Shown in pieces: positions 41,728 to 49,639 of a DNA stretch of 64,000 nt. The stretch lies in NCBI RefSeq assembly GCF_028368855.1, contig NZ_JAQNCY010000002.1:124001-188000 (forward strand). Reading direction: 5' to 3'. How positions within the stretch are numbered: the first letter of the stretch is position 1; each line of letters begins with the position of its first letter. A model generated the notes under the pieces. The model was not told where the DNA came from and did no database searches. It saw only the letters and a program-made list of their open reading frames with translations. The DNA comes from Leisingera sp. SS27. GTDB taxonomy: Bacteria > Pseudomonadota > Alphaproteobacteria > Rhodobacterales > Rhodobacteraceae. A program made the translations under genes and the position numbers.

Positions 41728-43173
41728 TTACTCCGGGTCGGTGCTGTAGATCAGCCGCTCGTCGCAGGGCGCGATGCGCAGGATGTTGGTGGTGCCAGGC
41801 ACGTTGAAGGGCACACCCGCAGTGACCACGATCTGGTCGCCCTCGGTTGCGTATCCGCCCGCGCGTGCGGCCCGCGCCGCGCTGACAACAGCCCCCTTGA
41901 AGCGGTCCAGCTCCGGTGTCATCACGCATTTGCAGCCCCAGCTGAGACACAGCCGCCGCGCGGTGGCGCTGACAGGGGTCATCGCAATGATCGGCACGCC
42001 CGGGCGTTCCCGCGCGGTCAGCAGCGCGGTGGTGCCGGACTGGGTGAAACAGCAGATCGCCTTGATCTCGGTCTTTTCCGCAATCTCCCGCGCCGCGGCG
42101 ACGATGCCGTCGGCCACGGTGGTGCCCTTGGCCGACCGCGAGGCGGCGATGATCTGGGTGTAGGTCGGATCTGCCTCCACCTCGATGGCTACCTTGTCCA
42201 TGGTCCGCACCGCCTGAACCGGATACTGGCCGGCCGCGCTTTCGGCGCTTAGCATCACCGCATCGGCGCCCTCGTAGATGGCGGTTGCCACGTCGGACAC
42301 CTCGGCGCGGGTCGGCATCGGGCTTTCGATCATGCTTTCCAGCATCTGGGTTGCCACGATCACCGGCTTGGCCGCGGCCCGGCACTTGCGCACCAGCCGC
42401 TTCTGGATCGGCGGCACAGCTGCCACAGGCAACTCGACGCCGAGATCGCCGCGCGCCACCATGATGCCGTCGGACGCATCAAGGATGGCCTCAAAGTCTT
42501 CCACCGCCTGCGGCTTCTCGATTTTTGACAGCACCGCCGCGCGGCCATCCGCCAGCGCACGGGCCTCATAGACATCCTTGGCCCGTTGCACGAACGACAG
42601 CGCCAGCCAGTCCACACCCAGGGCGCATACAAATTCCAGATCCGCCCGGTCCTTCTCCGACAAGGCGGCCAGCGGCAGCACCACATCCGGCACGTTCACC
42701 CCCTTGCGGTTGGAAATTGTGCCGCCGGTTTCCACCGTGCAGTTGGCAAAATCCGGGCCGCAGTCATCCACCACCAGACGGATCTTGCCGTCATTGACCA
42801 GCAGATGCGCACCCGCTTCCAGCGCCTGGAAGATCTCCGGATGCGGCAGGCACACGCGGGACACATCGCCCTCTGCCTCATCCAGATCGAGGCGGAACTT
42901 CGCCCCTTCTTCCAGCTCCTCAGAACCGCTGGCAAAGACCCCGACCCGCAGTTTCGGCCCCTGCAGATCGGCCAGAATGGCAATCGGGCTGTCCAGATCC
43001 TGCTCCACCTGGCGGATGATCTTGTGCTTCTCGGCAATCTCCGGATGGCTGCCGTGCGACATGTTCAGGCGGAACACATCTGCGCCCGCCTCATGCAGCG
43101 CGCGGATGGTCTCGTAGGTCTCCGAAGCCGGCCCCAAGGTGGCGACAATCTTCACATTGCGCGATCGTTTCAT
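41728..43173 (-). CDS. pyk: pyruvate kinase
   Basis: 481 residues. NVKIVATLGPAS, RLNMSHG, ILADLQGPKLRVG, the active-site FVQRAKD / ILSKIEKPQAV, MVARGDLGVELP, ATQMLESMI and the C-terminal domain with SGTTALLTARERPGVPI are all present. Converts PEP + ADP to pyruvate + ATP in the last step of glycolysis. The C-terminal domain carries the allosteric region. Divergent from the N-formylglutamate amidohydrolase gene. Confidence 0.97.
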   Translation of the reverse strand: MKRSRNVKIVATLGPASETYETIRALHEAGADVFRLNMSHGSHPEIAEKHKIIRQVEQDLDSPIAILADLQGPKLRVGVFASGSEELEEGAKFRLDLDEAEGDVSRVCLPHPEIFQALEAGAHLLVNDGKIRLVVDDCGPDFANCTVETGGTISNRKGVNVPDVVLPLAALSEKDRADLEFVCALGVDWLALSFVQRAKDVYEARALADGRAAVLSKIEKPQAVEDFEAILDASDGIMVARGDLGVELPVAAVPPIQKRLVRKCRAAAKPVIVATQMLESMIESPMPTRAEVSDVATAIYEGADAVMLSAESAAGQYPVQAVRTMDKVAIEVEADPTYTQIIAASRSAKGTTVADGIVAAAREIAEKTEIKAICCFTQSGTTALLTARERPGVPIIAMTPVSATARRLCLSWGCKCVMTPELDRFKGAVVSAARAARAGGYATEGDQIVVTAGVPFNVPGTTNILRIAPCDERLIYSTDPE

Positions 43174-43292
43174 TGGGGTTCTCTCCTCCGGCCCTGCACA
43201 TGTTACCGCAAACAGCGTTTGAAGTGCTTATCCCCCAATTCCCATTCTGCCGCAACTCCCGTAAACAGCTTGCGGCAAAACATATCAGGCTC

Positions 43293-44030
43293 ATGACATA
43301 CACACCCTTTTTTGTTCACGGCGCAGACCGTCCAGCCCGCTGGCTGATCACTTGCGACCACGCAACCAACCATGTGCCGGATTTTGCCGGCGGCGGCGAC
43401 CTTGGCCTCCCGCGCGAGGATATGGAGCGCCACATCGCCTATGACGTCGGCGCCTACGAGGTGTCCAAGCTCCTGGGCGAGATGCTGGACGCGCCGGTTG
43501 TGGCGTCGAATTTCTCCCGCCTGGTGATCGACCCGAACCGCGGCGAGGACGACCCGACGCTTCTAATGAAGCTCTATGACGGCACCATCATACCCGCCAA
43601 CCGCCACGCGGGCGAAGCCGAGCTGAAGGAGCGGCTGGAAGGCTGCTACCGCCCCTACCACCGGGCTTTGGCCCGGCTGGCAGAACGCCCCCGCACGGTG
43701 ATCATCTCTGTACACAGCTTCACCCGCCAGTTGCGCGGGCGGCCCCCGCGGCCCTGGGAGATCGGCATCCTGTTTCCCGAAGGCGAGCGCTTCTCACCCT
43801 TTGTCGTGGACGCGCTGAACCGCGAGGACGGCCTGTGTGTGGGCGTCAATGAGCCCTACACCGGCTATCTGCCCGGCGACGCGATTGAGACCCACGCCAC
43901 CAAGCCGGGCCGCCCCAACACGCTGATCGAACTGCGAAACGATCTGATTGCAGAGCACAAGGGCCAGCACATCTGGGCTGAACGCCTGGCCCGCATCCTG
44001 CCCAAGGCACTGGACGCCTCCGGTCTCTGA
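43293..44030 (+). CDS. N-formylglutamate amidohydrolase family protein
   Basis: 245 residues. WLITCDHATNHVPDFAGGGDLGLPREDMERHIAYDVGAYEV (in pieces) with the Asp-His and later SVHSFTR metal/active-site motifs of the FGase family. The type reaction is N-formyl-L-glutamate to formate + L-glutamate in histidine degradation. No hut genes lie nearby, so the real substrate may differ. The frame opens at 43173 but the start at 43293 (AGG upstream) fits the family. Followed by a triple hairpin. Confidence 0.88.
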   Translation: MTYTPFFVHGADRPARWLITCDHATNHVPDFAGGGDLGLPREDMERHIAYDVGAYEVSKLLGEMLDAPVVASNFSRLVIDPNRGEDDPTLLMKLYDGTIIPANRHAGEAELKERLEGCYRPYHRALARLAERPRTVIISVHSFTRQLRGRPPRPWEIGILFPEGERFSPFVVDALNREDGLCVGVNEPYTGYLPGDAIETHATKPGRPNTLIELRNDLIAEHKGQHIWAERLARILPKALDASGL

Positions 44031-44031
44031 C

Positions 44032-44101
44032 CCGGAATTCGGCACGAATTCCGGCCAGGAAAAACCTATTTTTCCTGGCCGTTTTCCGTGCCGGAAAACG
44101 G
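44032..44101. repeat. triple chained hairpin downstream of the amidohydrolase gene
   Basis: CCGGAATTCG GCA CGAATTCCGG (44032-44054), GGCCAGGAAAAA CCTA TTTTTCCTGGCC (44053-44080) and CCGTTTTCC GTGCC GGAAAACGG (44079-44101). All three are perfect (10, 12 and 9 bp) and successive stems share two bases. Lies between two plus-strand genes, right after the stop codon. Confidence 0.8.
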
Positions 44102-44178
44102 TGGCCCGCGTTGCAGAACCGGCGTCTCGCCCCCATATCAGTAACGGAAACGCGGGATTTTCGGGGAAAGGAGCAGTC

Positions 44179-44418
44179 ATGACCCAGGAAACCCTCTCTG
44201 CCTTTTTCGGCTGGCTGACCATTTTGCACCTCGGCCTGTTTACTCTCTCTGCCGTGCTTCTGATGCTGCTGCGCGATTGGGTGGCAGGTCTGCATGCCCG
44301 CATGTTCGGCCTGGCGCCGACGGATGTCAGCCTCAGTGTCTACCGCTGGCTCGGCACCTACAAGATCGTGATCTTCGCCACCGCGCTGGGGCCGTGGCTG
44401 GCGCTGCAGCTGATCTGA
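44179..44418 (+). CDS. DUF6868-type small membrane protein
   Basis: 79 residues. LSAFFGWLTILHLGLFTLSAVLLM (TM1, in pieces), a polar middle DWVAGLHARMFGLAPTDVS, and a second helix TYKIVIFATALGPWLALQLI. The LxxFFGWxTIxxxGxx / LHxxxFxLxxxxxxxxxYxxxxxYKIxI pattern fits DUF6868. Function unknown. AAAGGAGCAG is the ribosome site. Confidence 0.75.
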   Translation: MTQETLSAFFGWLTILHLGLFTLSAVLLMLLRDWVAGLHARMFGLAPTDVSLSVYRWLGTYKIVIFATALGPWLALQLI

Positions 44419-44499
44419 CATCGCCGCCTGCGCCCATTGCCCGCCCCTGCCCCGGCTGCTAGGCCTGCGGGGACGCAAGACAATTCCGGAGCCACCGCC

Positions 44500-44814
44500 A
44501 TGGACAAGCAAACCGAGACCGAAATCCAGGCCGCCGCCTTCCGCCGCCTGCAGAAGCACCTGATGGAAGACCGCACCGATGTGCAGAACATCGACCTGAT
44601 GAACATGGCCGGCTTCTGCCGCAACTGCCTGGCCCGCTGGTACCAGGAAGCCGCCAGCGAACGCGGCATCGAGATGGACAAGAATGAGGCCCGCGAGATC
44701 TACTACGGCATGACCATGGAGGAGTGGAAGGCCAACTACCAGACCGAAGCAAGCGCCGGGAAACAGGCGGCCTTTGAGGTAGCGTTCAAGGAAAACGTCA
44801 CCGACAAGCAGTAG
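44500..44814 (+). CDS. DUF1244 family protein
   Basis: 104 residues. TEIQAAAFRRLQKHLMEDRTDVQNIDLMNMAGFCRNCLARWYQEAA (in pieces) and DKNEAREIYYGMTMEEWKANYQ are characteristic of DUF1244, a small soluble protein conserved in alpha- and gammaproteobacteria. The CRNC pair near residue 42 may bind a metal. Function unknown. The stop is 4 bp from the stop of the convergent transporter. Confidence 0.88.
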   Translation: MDKQTETEIQAAAFRRLQKHLMEDRTDVQNIDLMNMAGFCRNCLARWYQEAASERGIEMDKNEAREIYYGMTMEEWKANYQTEASAGKQAAFEVAFKENVTDKQ

Positions 44815-44818
44815 GCGT

Positions 44819-45694
44819 CTACACAGCAGTTCCCTGCGCGGGCCTCCTCCGCGCAGGCCATTGCGACCACAGCACCGCCGCCAGGATCACTGCCCCGCCC
44901 GCCAATGTCTGCGGGCCTGGCCGCTCCGCGAGCACTGCATAGGCCAGCAGGGGCGCCAGCGGCGTTTCAAGCGCCGACAACAACGCTGTTTCCGCCGCAG
45001 GCAGCCGGCGTGCACCTTCGCAAAGGGTGACAGAGGCCACCGCAAACACCAGCCCGAACAGCAGCAGCACCGGAATTTCGCCCGGGGACACCTGCATCAC
45101 CGGCGCGCAAAATGCCGCCACCGGCAACAACAGGACAGATGACACCGCATTAGGCAGCGCTGCAGCCAAATCCGGCCACTTGCGGTAGGCGGTCATAATA
45201 GCGGCCAGCATCAGTGTCATGAACATCGCCAGGCCGTCCCCCGCCAGGCTGCCCTGCCCCAGTGAACCCGAAACGATGACGGCAACCCCGCCCAGCGCCG
45301 CGCCGCTCGCCAGCATCACCCTCGCGGCGGGGCGTTCGCCTAGCGCAAGCCAGGCCAAAGCCGCCGCGGCAAAAGGGGCCGCCGCATAGATCAGCGCCAC
45401 ATTGGCCACGCTGCTCAGCTTGAACGCAGTGATAAAGGCTGCGCTGCCGGCGGCTCCCATGACTGCAATCAGCAGCGCACGGGCATCAAAGGCCCGCAGT
45501 TCCGCCGTCAGCCTCCCGCGCAGGACGAGCCATCCCAGGGTGAAGCCCGCCGCTGCCAGCCCGCGCCAGAAGATCACCGCCCAGGCAGCTGCCTCTACCC
45601 CGCGGGTGAACAGCCCTGCGGTGCTGAAAACCGCCGCTGATACCGCCACCAGAACTGCGCCAGCGATCCGCCGCGCCCCCGCATCCGCTTCCAT
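44819..45694 (-). CDS. EamA-family (DMT superfamily) transporter
   Basis: 291 residues, ten hydrophobic helices in two EamA repeats (FSTAGLFTRGVEAAAWAVIFWRGLAAAGFTLGWL in the first, in pieces; ALLSALETPLAPLLAYAVLAERPGPQTLAGGAVILAAV in the second, in pieces). Inner-membrane metabolite carrier, usually an exporter; the substrate is unknown. No adjacent regulator except the HxlR gene 87 bp upstream on the same strand. Confidence 0.88.
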   Translation of the reverse strand: MEADAGARRIAGAVLVAVSAAVFSTAGLFTRGVEAAAWAVIFWRGLAAAGFTLGWLVLRGRLTAELRAFDARALLIAVMGAAGSAAFITAFKLSSVANVALIYAAAPFAAAALAWLALGERPAARVMLASGAALGGVAVIVSGSLGQGSLAGDGLAMFMTLMLAAIMTAYRKWPDLAAALPNAVSSVLLLPVAAFCAPVMQVSPGEIPVLLLFGLVFAVASVTLCEGARRLPAAETALLSALETPLAPLLAYAVLAERPGPQTLAGGAVILAAVLWSQWPARRRPAQGTAV

Positions 45695-45781
45695 AGCCCC
45701 TCCGCATGCCGCTTGCAGGCATGCCTAGCATGTGCCTGCTGCCAGCTCATTGTCAGCAGCCGCGCGCGCGGGGCAGGCGTC

Positions 45782-46270
45782 TCAGTTCCTCAGTCGCAAT
45801 GCCGCGCGGGCGGGATCTGCTGCGCGGCCTCCCTCATCCACTAATGCCACTCGCAGCGGCGCGCCTGTTTCGCGGTCTAACACCGCGACAGGGGCGGCAC
45901 CGCCGGTGACATGCGCCTCCCCCCATTGCGCCAGCGCCAGAAAGGTCAGCGCCAGCCCGCGCCCCGCCTCAGTCAGCACATAGGCCTGGCGCACCCGGTC
46001 GCCTGCCTCCTGATAGGGCTGTTTCTCCAGAATGCCCCGTGCCACCAGGCTGTTCAGCCGGTCCGTCAGAGTTGAGCGCGGCGCCTTCAGATCTTCGCGC
46101 ATGTCGTCATAGCGGCAGACGCCGTAAAAGGCTTCCCTCAGGATCAGCAGAGTCCAGCGGTCGCCAAGGATCTCCGCAGCCAGTGCCATCGGGCACTGTT
46201 CCTTGGGTACCAGGGCGCGGCGGCGGACGGCGGGCGGGGTTTCACGGGAATCAGAAGCTGAGTTTGACAT
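45782..46270 (-). CDS. HxlR-family winged-helix regulator
   Basis: 162 residues. KEQCPMALAAEILGDRWTLLILREAFYGVCRYDDM is the HxlR start with the single conserved cysteine. DRLNSLVARGILEKQPYQ and YVLTEAGRGL form the winged helix. Dimeric regulator, often of aldehyde, quinone or electrophile responses. Divergent from the dienelactone hydrolase-like gene across 74 bp containing a clear inverted repeat. Confidence 0.9.
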   Translation of the reverse strand: MSNSASDSRETPPAVRRRALVPKEQCPMALAAEILGDRWTLLILREAFYGVCRYDDMREDLKAPRSTLTDRLNSLVARGILEKQPYQEAGDRVRQAYVLTEAGRGLALTFLALAQWGEAHVTGGAAPVAVLDRETGAPLRVALVDEGGRAADPARAALRLRN

Positions 46271-46293
46271 GCGAACCCAGATAGGGGATTTCT

Positions 46294-46320
46294 ATCTGAG
46301 TTCAAAATTGAAACTTAGAT
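46294..46320. promoter_or_regulatory. probable HxlR operator
   Basis: ATCTGAGTT-N9-AACTTAGAT: nine-base arms, one mismatch, centred 37 bp before the hydrolase start and about 37 bp before the regulator start. AT-rich in a GC-rich genome. Confidence 0.6.
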
Positions 46321-46344
46321 TCGCCAGCAGAAAGGACACCCCCG

Positions 46345-47172
46345 ATGACCCAGCAGCGCCCGATGGACCGCGACGACACGCTCGAAGATTTTGAGCCGCG
46401 CCGGATCACCCTCAACGATGCGGAGAAAACCGTGCATGTTTCCGGCCAGGGCCCGGCGGTGATCGTGATGGCGGAAATGCCGGGGATCAGCCCGCATGTG
46501 GCCCGCTTTGCCCGCTGGGTGCGCGACGCAGGCTTCACCGTCTACATGCCTTCGCTGTTCGGCCGTGACGGTTCCGTGGCCACGGCGGAGGACGGTGCCG
46601 AGGTGTTCCGCCGCGCCTGCGTCAGCGCCGAGTTCCGCGCGTTTGCCGGCAATGGCGCCAGCCCGGTCACCCAGTGGCTGCGGGCGCTTGCGCGTCTGGC
46701 GCACGGCGAATGCGGCGGCGCCGGCACAGGCGCCATCGGCATGTGTTTCACCGGCAATTTTGCGCTGTCGATGATGCTGGAACCCGCCATGCTGGCGCCG
46801 GTGCTGGCCCAGCCGTCGCTGCCGCTGGACAACCCGGCAGCTGTCGAAAGCCCGCCCGAAGAACTGGCCGCAGTGCGCGCGCGGTTGGAGCAAGAGGACC
46901 TCACCGTGCTTGCCTACCGGTTCCAAGGCGATGCCTTCTGCCAGGCCCAGCGCTTTGCCGCCTATGCCGAAGCGCTGGGGGACCGCTTTGACGCCCGCAC
47001 CCTGCCGGACAGCGCCGCCGCCGCGGAGGTCCCGCCGTTCTTTGCCAAACACGTCCCCACCCCGCACAGCGTGGTCACCGCGCATTTGGTGGATACGGCA
47101 GGCAGCCCGACCCTGGCAGCGCGGGATGAGATCCTGGGGTTCTTCAGGCAGCGGCTGACGGCGGGCCGCTGA
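46345..47172 (+). CDS. dienelactone hydrolase family protein
   Basis: 275 residues. Alpha/beta hydrolase with a Cys nucleophile (IGMCFTGNFAL, Cys134) as in dienelactone hydrolase; Asp in YRFQGDAFC and His in VPTPHSVVTAH complete a Cys-Asp-His triad. VIVMAEMPGISPHVARFARWVRDAGFTVYMPSLFG (in pieces) is the N-terminal core. Hydrolyses lactones or esters; aromatic-pathway genes are absent, so the substrate is unknown. AAAGGACACC is the ribosome site. Probably repressed by the divergent HxlR protein. Confidence 0.88.
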   Translation: MTQQRPMDRDDTLEDFEPRRITLNDAEKTVHVSGQGPAVIVMAEMPGISPHVARFARWVRDAGFTVYMPSLFGRDGSVATAEDGAEVFRRACVSAEFRAFAGNGASPVTQWLRALARLAHGECGGAGTGAIGMCFTGNFALSMMLEPAMLAPVLAQPSLPLDNPAAVESPPEELAAVRARLEQEDLTVLAYRFQGDAFCQAQRFAAYAEALGDRFDARTLPDSAAAAEVPPFFAKHVPTPHSVVTAHLVDTAGSPTLAARDEILGFFRQRLTAGR

Positions 47173-47179
47173 TAACGGG

Positions 47180-47212
47180 GGCGGCAAGGCAGGCCAGCCC
47201 CGCCCTGCCGCC
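47180..47212. terminator. hairpin between convergent hydrolase genes
   Basis: GGCGGCAAGGC / GCCCTGCCGCC, eleven pairs with one G-T, loop AGGCCAGCCCC. It ends directly at the stop codon of the minus-strand esterase. Confidence 0.55.
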
Positions 47213-48043
47213 TCAGTTCTTCGGGCCTTCAAACCAATCAAGCGCCATTTTGCTCCAGCCCTTGGGCAAGCCATGGCCACCCTTGTGCAAGACCAGCTCC
47301 AGGCCGCCCGCCTCACAGTCCCAGCGCTTGCGCCAGAGCCCCTCTTCAGCCTCATGCGACGCGGCGTTGCTGGGGCAACCGTTTTCACGCCGCCACAGTT
47401 GCAGCCCCTCCCAAACGTCGGCCTGCACCACACTGGCGCCGGGGATGGCGCGGCCTTCCAGCGGCACCACGGTGTCAGCAAACCCGTGGATGTGCAGCAG
47501 CCGCACCGGTCCCTTGCAGTCCCGCGTCACCGGCAGCCAGAAGCCGCCGGAAACCGCCGCATACCCGGCGGCAAACTCCGGCATCTGGCAGGCCATGTCC
47601 CAGACCATCGAGCCGCCGCGGGAAAAGCCGCTCAGCAGCAATTGCTCTGGATCCACCCCTGCGCGCCCGGCGGCATCCGCCAGCACCACGCGCAGGAAGT
47701 CCGTATCGTTGCGGGGATAGGTGTTCCAGCCATCGCGAACCGACCAATCCGCCGGTTTACCCTCTGCCCATGGCAGGCCACTGGGGGCAATCACCGCATA
47801 GCCACGCTGTGTGAACGCAGCCACCAGCCTGCTATTGGCAGCAACCTTGGCCCCGCTGCCGCCATAGCCATGCAGGAACATCACCGCAGGCCCGCCCTGC
47901 CAGCTGTCCGGCAAGGCCAGGTGATACGTCCCGCCGTCAATCCGGCACGGCCTTTCTCCGCCGCACGGCGCGTCCTGCGCCGCCGCAATTGCCGGCACAT
48001 ACAGCAAAGCCGCGGCCAGCAGCATCAGACCCCGTTTCAGCAT
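47213..48043 (-). CDS. secreted PHB-depolymerase/LpqC-type esterase (second copy type)
   Basis: 276 residues. Signal peptide MLKRGLMLLAAALLYVPAIAAA. MFLHGYGGSGAKVA (oxyanion hole region), nucleophile GFSRGGS (Ser141), HIHGFADTVVPLEGR (Asp) and LHKGGHGLPKGW (His) give a Ser-Asp-His triad of the polyhydroxybutyrate depolymerase-like LpqC group. Periplasmic or secreted; the substrate is unknown. A paralogue is encoded at 29586-30401 with the same order of motifs. Confidence 0.85.
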   Translation of the reverse strand: MLKRGLMLLAAALLYVPAIAAAQDAPCGGERPCRIDGGTYHLALPDSWQGGPAVMFLHGYGGSGAKVAANSRLVAAFTQRGYAVIAPSGLPWAEGKPADWSVRDGWNTYPRNDTDFLRVVLADAAGRAGVDPEQLLLSGFSRGGSMVWDMACQMPEFAAGYAAVSGGFWLPVTRDCKGPVRLLHIHGFADTVVPLEGRAIPGASVVQADVWEGLQLWRRENGCPSNAASHEAEEGLWRKRWDCEAGGLELVLHKGGHGLPKGWSKMALDWFEGPKN

Positions 48044-48110
48044 CTGCCCCTCCTCAGTCCGGTTCGCGCTCTACCCTAGCACAAACCGCCGGCAGCGCTG
48101 CGGCCATGAA

Positions 48111-48134
48111 AAAGGCCGCCCGTTCTGGGCGGCC
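48111..48134 (-). terminator. terminator of the 78-residue gene
   Basis: GGCCGCCC GTTCT GGGCGGCC with AAAAA on the plus-strand left side (T-run for the minus strand). Confidence 0.8.
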
Positions 48135-48206
48135 GCTGCGAAATGTCTTTATGGAAATACCCCGGACCACACATCCGCGGCTGGGCGCGCACCCCCGAAG
48201 GCGCGC

Positions 48207-48443
48207 CTAACCGCGCCAGCGGCCCAGCAGACGCGCTGCCAGCGCGCCAGAGGCCGTCCGCTCCCGCGCCAGGAGCTTGCCAGCGAGCCACCCCTGGCTG
48301 GCAGGCGCCTTGGCAAAATCGGGATGCGCGGCCTCATCCGCGGTCAGCACCTGACGCACAGCAGCCAGGATTTCCACGTCGCTCGGCTCGGCGGCCTCGC
48401 TGTTCACGGCTTCCCCCATCTCCGGCTGGTAACACTGTTGCAT
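48207..48443 (-). CDS. small hypothetical protein
   Basis: 78 residues, not recognised. MQQCYQPEMGEAVNSEAAEPSDVEILAAVRQVLTADEAAHPDFAKAP... is hydrophilic and helix-prone with a basic C-terminus (GKLLARERTASGALAARLLGRWRG, in pieces). It has a good ribosome site (GGAGG seven bases before the ATG) and its own terminator, which support a real gene. No function can be proposed. Confidence 0.6.
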   Translation of the reverse strand: MQQCYQPEMGEAVNSEAAEPSDVEILAAVRQVLTADEAAHPDFAKAPASQGWLAGKLLARERTASGALAARLLGRWRG

Positions 48444-48719
48444 ACTGGCACCTCCACGGTTTGCGGCTCTGGCCAGCGGCCCCCCTGGCCGGTTTCCATC
48501 GCCTGAGATCAGAATACCGCAAGGCGCCGCCTACGGGCGCATTTTGTGTAAAATTAGTTAAAATCCAGAGCTGAAACGGGGGGTTTGCAAAACAGTCCCA
48601 AAACCAGGGCGCCCATTGTTTCCAAGACGGGGAAAGTACGCCGTTTCAGCATCCTGTGAACCGGGCTTTTGCACCCGCCCGGCGGGCCGGAAATCGCAGA
48701 ATCGATTCTCTATTTAACA
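48444..48719. other. gene-free gap
   Basis: No open frame with a ribosome site. 48540-48570 is AT-rich (AAAATTAGTTAAAAT) and could hold the promoter of the small gene at 48207-48443. Confidence 0.4.
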
Positions 48720-48746
48720 AAAGGCCGCCCGCAAGGGACGGCCTTT
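48720..48746 (-). terminator. terminator of the D-amino-acid operon
   Basis: AAAGGCCG, eleven-base interior, CGGCCTTT; a T-run follows on the minus strand. 22 bp beyond the transaminase stop. Confidence 0.75.
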
Positions 48747-48768
48747 CTCAGCAATGCAGCAAGCAGCT

Positions 48769-49629
48769 TCAGACGGCCTTCTTGCGGCTTTCTTCCAGGT
48801 AGATTTCGCGCAGGCGCTTGGCGATCGGTCCCGGGGTGCCGTCGCCCAAGGTCACGCCGTCGATTTCCACCACCGGCATCACAAAGGCGCTGGCAGAGGT
48901 GGTAAAGGCCTCGTCTGCACCCTTGGCTTCCTCGATCGTGAACAGACGCTCCTCGATCTCCATCTGCGCTTCCGCCGCCAGACGCAGCACCGCGGCACGG
49001 GTGATACCGTGCAGGATGTCATTGGACAGCGGCCGGGTCACGATCTTGCCGTTCTTGACGTAATAGGCGTTGTTGGAGGTGCCTTCGGTCACATAGCCGT
49101 CTTCGATCAGCCAGGCATCGTCGCAGCCGGCCTTCTTGGCCATCATCTTGCCCATCGACGGATAGAGCAGCTGCACGGTCTTGATGTCGCGGCGGCCCCA
49201 GCGGATGTCCTCGATCGAGATGATCTTGGCGCCTTTCGCAGCGGCAGGGCTGTCGGCCAGGCCAGGCTTGTTCTGGGTGAACAGCACCAGGCTCGGCGGG
49301 GTGTCCGCGGAGGGGAACACGAAATCCCGGTCGCCGTCAGAACCGCGGGAGACCTGCAGATAAACCAGGCCTTCTTCGATGCCGTTCAGATCCACCAGCT
49401 TGCGGTGGATCTCCAGCAGCTCCTCCTTGGAGCAAGGCGACGCCATGTCCAGTTCCTTGAGCGAGCGGTCCAGACGCACGGCGTGGCCTTCAAAGTCGAT
49501 CAGCTTGCCGTCGAGGACCGAAGTCACTTCATAAACCGCATCAGCAAACAGGAAGCCGCGGTCAAAGATCGAAACCTTGGCCTCAGCCTCGGGCAGGTAT
49601 TCGCCATTCACATAAACAGTACGGGTCAT
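48769..49629 (-). CDS. dat: D-amino-acid transaminase (fold-type IV)
   Basis: 286 residues. Class IV aminotransferase: VYVNGEYLPEAEAKVSIFDRGFLFADAVYEV (in pieces) is the DAAT-type N-terminus. The PLP lysine is Lys150 (RRDIKTVQLL). ALIEDGYVTEGTSNNAYYV-like motif (WLIEDGYVTEGTSNNAYYV) and GITRAAVLRLA follow. DAAT rather than BCAT is favoured by RGSDGDRDFVFP and IKTVQLLYP. Interconverts D-amino acids and 2-oxoacids, typically making D-glutamate from 2-oxoglutarate. Lies 10 bp after dgcA, same operon. GAGGAGACAAC precedes the start. Confidence 0.88.
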   Translation of the reverse strand: MTRTVYVNGEYLPEAEAKVSIFDRGFLFADAVYEVTSVLDGKLIDFEGHAVRLDRSLKELDMASPCSKEELLEIHRKLVDLNGIEEGLVYLQVSRGSDGDRDFVFPSADTPPSLVLFTQNKPGLADSPAAAKGAKIISIEDIRWGRRDIKTVQLLYPSMGKMMAKKAGCDDAWLIEDGYVTEGTSNNAYYVKNGKIVTRPLSNDILHGITRAAVLRLAAEAQMEIEERLFTIEEAKGADEAFTTSASAFVMPVVEIDGVTLGDGTPGPIAKRLREIYLEESRKKAV

Positions 49630-49639
49630 TGTTGTCTCC

